From assembly GCA_029747015.1 (NCBI GenBank), contig JAKOGI010002220.1, forward strand, positions 61,001 through 125,000: a DNA stretch of 64,000 nucleotides. Direction: 5' to 3'. Of the stretch, positions 55,779 to 64,000 are shown in pieces. Position 1 is the stretch's first letter. Each line of letters begins with the position of its first letter. The stretch comes from Carnegiea gigantea (Eukaryota; Streptophyta; Magnoliopsida; Caryophyllales; Cactaceae). The notes below the pieces were generated by a model. The model saw only the letters and a program-made list of their open reading frames with translations. It did not search any database and was not told where the DNA came from. The position numbers were made by a program, and so were the translations under genes.

Positions 55779-57152
55779 TCAATAGCGTAAAATCTTTGCC
55801 ACTCTAATTTTGGACTGGAGCTTCCTTGCTTCTCTTCTGAACCCCGAATTAAGAAACCCTTGAAGAACAACCCGTTCGGACGATTTCAGAATGTTCATCC
55901 CCTTCTTTATACAAGAGAGTAAGAGTCTAGATGCAGTTCTAAACCTCCCTTTCCTGCAAAGATTATGCACCATGGAGGAATAAGTAAACTCATCCTTCAT
56001 GTTCATTGCTTTAAATATTTTCACTGCATAGTCAACCTGGCCAGATTTACACATCCCATTAATCAAGCTATTGAAAGCTACCAAATTTGATTTACAGCCT
56101 GAAGAGCATAGGTATTGTAAATGTCTCTGAGCCCCCGCAATATTCCCTGCCTTGCACAACCCATCAATCAAAATGGTATGAGAATAATCGTTACATTCTA
56201 AACCTTTTTCCTCTATCTCATTCAACAAAGCAAAAGCTGCATCAACCTTCCCCTCTTTGCAGTAAATATTCATCAGGGTGTTATAAAACACAATGTCCAA
56301 TTTGATCCCACTCTTCAACATAGCTTTGGCAACATCAACTGCCCTTTTTAGCTCGCCTATTTTAACAAAAGCTCCCATGACTGTGCAATATGCAAAGCCA
56401 TCAAATGTGTAACCTCTGCTTTTCATTTCAGAGAAAATCTCTAAGGCCTCTTCAAATTTCCTTAACCTAAAGCAACATTTCATAATAGTTGTATAGGTAA
56501 TAGCATCAGGTACATAGCCTGAATTACCAAGCTCCTGGAGAATCCACCTCGCTGTCTTTAGTCTGCCTACTTTACACATCCCATCAATAAGAATATTATA
56601 TGTTACCAGCTCAAGTTGACATTGATGACGCTTTAGGTTCTTATACAACATGAGGGCATTGTCCACATACCCATTCTTACACAGGCCATTGATCAATGTG
56701 TTGAAACTAGTTGGATCAGGATGAAGACCACTAAGAATAATATCATGGAACACCCTATAAGCCTCATCTGGCTTTCCTAATCTAAAAAAACAGTGCATCA
56801 ATGTATTATAACTCCATAAATTCGGAGAAATACCTAACTTCAGCATTTCTTCAAACAAATCAAGGGAAACTGATGCTTGGCCTTGCCTACTAGCACCCGC
56901 CAGCAATGAATTGTAAGTAATTACATTGGGCCTGATTCCTGCAACTTGCATCCTATGAACAACCGAGCAACCTGCATCTATGCCCACAAATCGGCAATAT
57001 GCAGCAACCAGAGTATTGTAAGTGACCACATTCGGGAGGACACCTAACCTTATACCATCAATTAGGACTGCTTCTGCTTTGTCCAGTCTATGTAGTTTAC
57101 AGAATGAAGATATGCATATGTTCAATAGTCTTGTAGGCAATTTCCCAGGCAT
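55779..57152 (-). CDS. P-class pentatricopeptide repeat protein, At5g46680-like
   Basis: Uninterrupted 457-residue frame made almost entirely of about twelve 35-residue PPR motifs starting near residues 5, 42, 77, 112, 147, 182, 217, 252, 287, 322, 357 and 389 (pattern VVTYNTLVAAYC...M...G..PN). There are no E or DYW domains. PPR proteins bind RNA in mitochondria or chloroplasts, one base per repeat, to stabilise, splice or edit transcripts; the target here is unknown. Order and local sequences (AEAVLIDGIRLGVLPNVVTY, SYNTLM, GYTFDGFA, DEFTYSSMVHNLC, SRLLLSCIKKGM) match Arabidopsis At5g46680. The start is supported by an in-frame TGA two codons upstream, and the Arabidopsis protein likewise begins directly with repeats. 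No targeting peptide is obvious, so localisation is uncertain. Intronless coding region, typical of plant PPR genes. Confidence 0.92.
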   Translation of the reverse strand: MPGKLPTRLLNICISSFCKLHRLDKAEAVLIDGIRLGVLPNVVTYNTLVAAYCRFVGIDAGCSVVHRMQVAGIRPNVITYNSLLAGASRQGQASVSLDLFEEMLKLGISPNLWSYNTLMHCFFRLGKPDEAYRVFHDIILSGLHPDPTSFNTLINGLCKNGYVDNALMLYKNLKRHQCQLELVTYNILIDGMCKVGRLKTARWILQELGNSGYVPDAITYTTIMKCCFRLRKFEEALEIFSEMKSRGYTFDGFAYCTVMGAFVKIGELKRAVDVAKAMLKSGIKLDIVFYNTLMNIYCKEGKVDAAFALLNEIEEKGLECNDYSHTILIDGLCKAGNIAGAQRHLQYLCSSGCKSNLVAFNSLINGMCKSGQVDYAVKIFKAMNMKDEFTYSSMVHNLCRKGRFRTASRLLLSCIKKGMNILKSSERVVLQGFLNSGFRREARKLQSKIRVAKILRY

Positions 57153-60116
57153 TCTTCACATAAGCACCATTGGTGGACTAAACCTATATGGACAAGAGCA
57201 TTTAGGAGAAACAATTATTTCACATTCAAGGGAAACAAGCATTTCACAAATCCAATTTTCACAAGTCCAAACTAAACATAAAGTCATAAACACAAGTAAA
57301 ATGAAAAATAGTGAGATGCATAGTACCTTATTACCATAACTAAAAACAAACATAACTAGAATTTTCTATTTTGGGGTGCGTTACTTTTCCATCTTTTGAG
57401 GTTCTTGCTTAAAATCCTGACCACTATATGGTCAAGTTAATAGCAGCTTAGACTGGTTATGCTAAAGTATTCTTCTGATTTGGTGTCAGAACCAAGCTAG
57501 TTAAGGATCTAGTCAAGGAAGTCATTTAGTGGTACAATTGGTCAGATTTTTAAACCAGGTTGAACAGTTTTATCTTTAGTTGCCAATTTGTGGTTATTTG
57601 ATGACATATATTGATTTAAACATGAGGCTTATATAGTTTAAATTTTAAAACGCTACAGTTTCCATTGATGAGGAAAAAAAAAAGAGTACTCATTGAAAAT
57701 TTGTATATTAAATTAATATGTCTGGATCCAAATTCCAACATTAATGTGGTATTCTAGTGCATGGAATTGTTCTGAAAACCAATTTTAAGAAATAACCAAT
57801 GCTGAATAAAGGCACTAGTTAATAGCATAGATATACCTATTTTGCAGAAAATCTCCCGCAATACTGAAAGTACGAACTCATAATGAGATTGTTCAGAGAG
57901 GAAACGATAGATGCGAAGGTTTTGAAGGTAAATGGACCGCATTTCTTACTCTGTAACAAGCTACCTACCACAATTTGCCACACGGTTGCCGCATTAGCAA
58001 GATTTGCAAATATGCCCTTTAACGCAATCAAAACTACATTTTGAATCCATGATTAAAAGTCTATTTTCAATAGGATGAATTTACCCTTATGATCGACAGA
58101 TTAATCCTCTTTTCTCTATGCTCCTCGTCTTCACCTTTAGTAGTAATTCCCTCCTCCCCTCAATTTTTTCTATTTTTCTTCTCTCCCATCCCCTCATTTT
58201 CTCAATTCCCATGAGCAACATCCCCTCCCCCACCCCCCAACCACAAACAAAACGAAGAAAAGAGAAGAAAATCCAATTCTTTCTTTCCCTTCAATTTCTC
58301 TCAAGGACACCAAAAAAGCCAAAACCCCTTCCTCTTTTCCCAGTTCCCACCCAAACTCTTCCTCACCTGTGGTTATCCATCACTCGCGCCTGACAGCATC
58401 CCCTTTGTCTATGCCATACTCCTCTTGAGAAGCTACCTCCTAACTCCTAAGCATGTTTGCAGCCCACACCATATGAGTCTCAGCCCAAACAGCAAATATA
58501 TGTCAAGAGCAGAAATCATATCTGACCACGGGGGACAAAAATGAAGAAACAAGATGCCTTCATGGGATTTACATCAAATACTCATATATCAGAATATGAG
58601 AGAGATTAAATCTTTTTTGTGTGCGTTTTTTCTGGGCATGCTAAAAGGCTCTACAACAGGCATAACGGTTGGATATTCGATTCTTGAACTAAAGTACACT
58701 CTGAGTCTTTACCTCTCATTGTAAGCACATAACGGAGACTGCAACCAGATGGTTCAACCATAAGAACCAGCCAATTGAAGTGGCTTCTTACAGGACTTGA
58801 CATATTAATGCTTGGACAATTGATTGGATTAATTGGTGTTCAGGGCTGGACCATGTTAATGTTTCTGGTTGAACTGGCTACACTGGCTGGTCTTCCAGTC
58901 TGATCTTCATAATATTGTCATTTGTCCTTACATGAGCCCAAATGTCATATAGCTTGCAAGAATTTCTTAAACCACCGAACCCTGTGAGTTTATGCCACAC
59001 TCTATCCTTACGCTTTCCATTCTGCACATGACTGATACATATCAACTGCTACCAATAGCCTTCTACCTAATACCAATGTTTATTCAACTATCAATGCTTT
59101 AGACAACCAAAATCTATGATTAAAAGCACATCCAATTCTAACTGATCGTTGACTAACTCAATATTTATATTATACTTCTGAGCTTCCCCTCCTTAAATGA
59201 CGCATCAAACATCATCGGCAAGGCTAAGCTAATCCCAAGAAACAACAATTTGTGCTGCTAGAAATTTTAAGCAGCGGTCTCTACCTGCCAATCTCATCAG
59301 CAGTCCATCATCATATACATAGTAACAAATAAGACATGATCAACAACATGATAATTCTTATCACATTTGTCTGTCATTTTTCATGCTTTGAAAACATTTT
59401 ACACACAAAAAAGGCATCAAAATCCATTCCCATGATTCCAGCTACTCAAATTGCCCCTGAAAGTTCATGAAAGACATACAATTATCACGACTTAACAGTT
59501 ATCATTAATGCATAGAAACCAATACTCATTCTTGGGAGAGACAGTCTTACTATAAGTCATAGTCATATGAAAAATGAGGCGGGTAATACCCAACCCAGCT
59601 GAATAGTCTCAATACATGCATGGAAATAGGATAAGTTTACTATTTCAGCTTTCAATCGATTGGGTTACTCATAACAGAAACCACAACAGATTCAGTAAAA
59701 TACATGAAACATTACCTACAAAAGAAAGGAATTAAACTGTTAGGCTTATGTTGAAAGTGTGAAACCCTAACCTTTTAATGGGCTCAGTTGATGAAAAAGA
59801 GTAGTACTCGATGTGTGGTCGTAGCTTCCACCTCACCAGAAAGTACAGACGGTCCAAACCGAGCAGCAATGGTCATCGAGAAGAATCAAGAGCAGCAGAC
59901 AAGCCCCAAAAAAACAAGAACAAAATAGTATGCCTCAGCAATAGCACGGCAACTGCTTGCTTGAAACCTAACTCCGTTGAGACTTGAGAGCAAAGTCAGC
60001 AGATGGCAGCAATACCAATGAACCACGGCCAGCAAAAGTGGGGATTGGGTCTCCAGTGAGAATCGGGGCAGGGGCTCCTCCGCAGTCAAGCATATAGTCC
60101 TAGTGAGAATTGGCAA
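57153..60116 (-). promoter_or_regulatory. Upstream region of the PPR gene, possible leader exon and intron
   Basis: On the minus strand a GC-richer block (about 60090-59775) ends in CATTAAAAG followed by GTTAGGGTTTC, a plausible splice donor. CCATATAG about 30 bp before the PPR start (near 57180) is a plausible acceptor. This would make a leader exon and a ~2.6-kb intron in the 5' untranslated region, but it is inference. Frames inside it (59886-60116, 58118-58393) have no motif. Confidence 0.3.
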
Positions 60117-61118
60117 ATAGAATGCACGAGTTCATATTTGTATTGAATTTAAATATGTTTAAAAATTTTTGCGGTGCTAGCAAAAATTTGAGTTTGGGTC
60201 AAATTTATATTAGATAAATTATATAATGTTTAAAATTTTGAAGAGATATTAATAATTGTAATTGGTTTTTGTTAAGTTGAACAAATTGGACAAACTCAAA
60301 TTCGAGTCATAATTAGATGCGGACGATTAAAAAAAAGAAAAAATGATGTGTTCAAAATTAAAAATTGAACAAAAAATTCATTACAGTGCCTATTTTTTTC
60401 AAGTTGGACAAATTCAGATGGTCAAGTCAGAGAAATTTTATCAGCTCTATTTTCTCAAATAAAACCTCTATTAAATGAGTTGGAAAGTCAACCCATGCCT
60501 ATTCAAATGAGTCAAAAAATCGGCCTCTACCCATTTAATTTTTAAACAAATTGACCTAAATCTAACCTATTTGTTTGCTTAAGATGAACAGCTAAGGTTC
60601 TGGTCACATACTTAACTATCTAACACCTACAACTAATATAGAATCACAAAGCATTTACAGACCAAATCAAATAACTATTGTCCAAAACTCCCCCATTTAT
60701 CATAGCTAATGTAGACCGGTACTATACACAGTGCATGATGAAACAGACTTTTAATTGATATTATACTTTAAAAAAAATAAAATAAGATGACAAGTAGTTA
60801 CTGAAAAAAAAAATTTACCAACTTCATACATAGTAATTGCATTTTAACTTATTTAACTATTATCAAATTTGTACTCCGACATAAAAGAGAGAGAGAGAGA
60901 GAGAGAGAGAACGATTGACATTCAATTCGCCCTTTCTGTTTTAAGGTCCCACATTATTGACAACCTAATTGATCATAGACTAACTTACCTTGTGCTTTTA
61001 ATTTTAGTTCGTTTTTTGCGTTTATGCATACTTGGAAGGGGCTAGTAGGCATTCATGAACTAAGCAACTTTGTAAGAGTTATATTATAAACTCATCCATA
61101 GCAAAACGACACAAATAA

Positions 61119-61168
61119 TAAGTGGGGCGAGTAAGAGAGGTTTAAGTGGGGCGAGTAAGAGAGGTTCA
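61119..61168 (+). repeat. Tandem duplication of a 24-bp unit
   Basis: AAGTGGGGCGAGTAAGAGAG followed by GTTTA occurs twice in a row, the second copy diverging at its end (GTTCACG). Confidence 0.85.
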
Positions 61169-61469
61169 CGAATTTCATCAATTAGGAAAAAAAAAAATTG
61201 GGGGGGGGGGAGCTGTTGGATTGCTGTTTAATTCATGATGGCAGATGTTACAAAGATACTCTCAAATATTAGTTTTAAGTTGAAAAATCTGAAATTAGGG
61301 AGAGAAAAAGGTTTACAGACGATTAAGAGGCCAATGTACTGAGATATTTTTGTCCCTATATTTTATATAGACGAGGGTCAATGATTTCATGTCTTAGGAG
61401 ATTTTATTTCTTACTTGTTAAGGATCGAGTTTGGTCGAAGTTATACACGATTCACCTATGTGCTGCAAT

Positions 61470-61585
61470 TGGAAAGTAGAAAATCTGAAACTTGGAGAAC
61501 ATATGACCATCAAATCTGAAACTTGGAGAACATATAAACATCAAACGTGGAGAACATGTAATATTATAACCATCAAATGTGCCCC
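61470..61585 (+). repeat. Short tandem repeat of ~34 bp
   Basis: AAATCTGAAACTTGGAGAAC followed by ATATGACCATC is repeated with small changes (ATATAAACATC), then a shortened third copy (AAACGTGGAGAACATG) and a final ACCATCAAATGTG. Confidence 0.75.
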
Positions 61586-64000
61586 CGGAGGTTTTCTTGG
61601 TCGTTAACTTCAAGGCCCCCAGGGACTCGTTGAGGGATTATTTGGGGACATTGAAAATCCCCCTATGATAAGTACGACACCCTGGGTTATCAAATGTAAT
61701 ACTATTAGGAGCTCAATGCAGTGAAATATGGAGTTGTATAATTATTTACCTAAGATTGAAGTAGTTAAACCTTGAATCTCGGCTATGCACATGTCCCAAA
61801 CATGGAAAGTACACATGAACAGTCATCAATTTATCAATCTTATTTGAGAGATTGGAGCAACAATTATCCAGCAAGGGTTTTACCATGTTTTATGACTGCG
61901 TGGCGCAAGGAGGACTAATCAAGGAGGCCATTGTGTGTTTTGATACTTGAGAAAAATAGACAACAAAAAGGCGTAGCACAATGAGAGTGGCAAAATTCAT
62001 AAATGCATTTGTTTGTCTCAGTACATGGTGCAACTGCCATGAAATTGTAAGATTTTTTCTTTGTAATTTATATTTAGCTTATTATAGATTTATGTACATG
62101 GCACGGGATATGATAGATTGTAGCATATTATAGATTTATACATTTATGTACTATATTATAGATTTATTTAGTTGAATGAAGGTAACTTGAGTCTTATATG
62201 GGCATGGGAAAACTGCATAACTACGTAGGTTTTTCTTTTTTTTTTTTCCCTGATGATAAGATTATGGTAACGCCTCAACTTATAATCACATAATTAACCT
62301 TGACCAACTGAGCATTAGTGCTTCAGTCAATGGAAGAACCATGGTTAGGGTTAGAGAGTTACCGTCATCCTAGGAAAGATAATGCTTAATTTATTTACAT
62401 AACAAAAATATTAGAACACATTTTAATCTGCATGAAAACCACATGGTGAATAGTTTATACATTCCCAAACTCAAAAGGGAGTTCAGCAACTATCAAAGGT
62501 TACATACCATGACTCCCAACTTTACGAGGTGTCAATGTGACCCCGTTTAGACTGCATTGACTGTCTCATTGGCCATTGCCTCTCTACTATTATCAGGAAG
62601 GACGTCACAGTTTAACTACCTAAAAACATGAAACACAAAAATATTTGAATGATGAGCTGACGCCCAATATGTTTACTCCTATACTGTCAAGATATAAATT
62701 CATTTTTCAGTGAGTGCGTACATTTCAATTCGTTTTAGTTCAAAATGAGGGGGGGATAATTTTATTAAAACTGTTACCAGTTATTATCTGAAAGTGGAAC
62801 CCAAATTGATGAGCTCATATATAAAATAATGCGATCATTGAGAGGTTTACACTTGCCAGCCTGATCAGAAAGTTTGACCTGAGGTCGCGCGGGTGAACTG
62901 AAAAGCATAAACCCTGATAATTGGTAACTGGTAGGACCACTAGATTAGGTGACAAAATAATGCGTGAAAAAATTCACTAAAGAGATATATTATGAAATTT
63001 TGGTATTTATAGAAGACATTTGAATTTTTGAAGGGCACGGGCTATAAATGTGCCTTTCTTAAAATTTGTTCTTTCCTTTAGGAATTGACCGGTGTATGAT
63101 TTGATGGCAATGGTCTTGCCTTCTTATTCAAAGTTTGATATTATTAATAATTTTCATAATTTTCTTTTTGATATCTAATTACATAAATTCATTGTGCATG
63201 TGCATATTTGTTAGTGAGACAGAGACCTTTAACGCATTTACCATACTTAATTATTCCCTAATTCTAATACATGACGTTGTTGTTGTTGATGTTATTCGAA
63301 TCCAAGTCATATTTTTCATTTTTTTCTTTTGTTAACCTTTAGGATCCACCCCATCTCCTTGTATGCAATTAATTAAGAAATAGTTGGTTCAATTAGGAAA
63401 TATTAGTACAATTCAATATCATTTATAATAAATTAATTACCATTCCAACCTGTAAACTAACAAAAAGTCTAAAATGAATATTTATTTGTTCTTTCATTTT
63501 ACCAAGAGGTGTTTTCCTCCTTCATCATTTACCTGGTAAAATAGAACTTAGGTCCTTATTTTGTTAATACTACACCTCCTCTTACAACGTTCCCCTTAAT
63601 TCGATTTGCACAAGCTCCTTTCCAACTGTACACCACGATTTTGTTCACACTAAAAATCCCATTAAAACTAAGCTGAATCCCGAAATATAATCATAACTTG
63701 GTCAATTATAAATTTGAAATTCTATTTACTCCTTCCCTTCATTCAAAAATCAAAACCTAATCTTTCTTCATAGCTCCATGCCAAACCTTAAATCAAACAC
63801 AAGTTTTCTTTGCCTTTTTTTCCCTTTTACCTTGGCAGTTACTAATTTGCTCAAGTTGATATTATTCCATCACCTTACACTTCAATCCTTCCAACTCAGC
63901 TATACCACAACTTATTCCAAATCTTACGATAATCCTAAAATCATGCTCAATTATTTCTAAAGTTCCAAATTATTCCTTGCTCATTTCTGCAATCCCCAAA

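Larger units (their letters stand above)
60117..64000. other. Intergenic DNA, no gene seen
   Basis: AT-rich. Holds a (GA)n microsatellite (60886-60910), a T/A to G tract at about 61190-61210, and two short tandem duplications (listed separately). The final kilobase has only AT-driven open frames. Confidence 0.4.

Overview
The window looks like nuclear DNA of a flowering plant, probably a eudicot. The evidence is intron-bearing genes with plant-type products (a BIN2-clade GSK3/SHAGGY-like kinase, an RINGv zinc-finger protein, a P-class PPR protein), GT-AG introns, AT-rich intergenic DNA, and nested LTR elements, LINEs, a SINE and MITEs. I cannot name the species.

Layout. 1-4000: AT-rich DNA with a PIF/Harbinger-like MITE (257-610) and the 3' remnant of a LINE (zf-RVT/RNase H, minus strand, ~2650-3500). 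4138-9261: a 12-exon SHAGGY-like kinase on the plus strand. Every exon is recognisable, but exon 7 lacks 2 nt, exon 9 has 2 extra nt, and intron 3 has a GC donor. 11174-15195: a non-autonomous LTR element with no coding capacity. 15802-15997: a small MITE. 16518-18201: a broken aspartate aminotransferase gene (minus strand) split by a SINE with a 17-bp target duplication. ~19880-31297: a decayed Ty1/copia element (minus strand) carrying a Ty3/gypsy-like solo LTR (24184-27167) and a GTTTGGTT-ended element (21146-21945). ~34800-37870: an RRM + DUF4283 LINE ORF1-type remnant (minus strand) with a hAT-type element inside it (35902-36731).

42942-43508: a GC-rich hAT-type element. 43588-48424: a nearly complete RTE-type LINE (plus strand) with a 20-bp target duplication and a third hAT-type element inserted in its endonuclease (45073-45776). 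49488-50292: a two-exon RINGv gene. 50387-51835: a foldback element with an AT-only core. ~52890-53735: another repeat element with internal ~172-bp tandem units. 55779-57152: an intronless PPR gene (minus strand), homologous to Arabidopsis At5g46680. 57153-64000: upstream and intergenic DNA.

The genes do not form a pathway. Host genes are islands in repeat-rich DNA. The main interest is the nested insertion history, readable from target duplications, the two compensating 2-nt indels in the kinase, and a set of poly-T/poly-G tracts that nearly all have the same 5'-T(n)G(n)-3' polarity. I found no convincing undescribed gene system.
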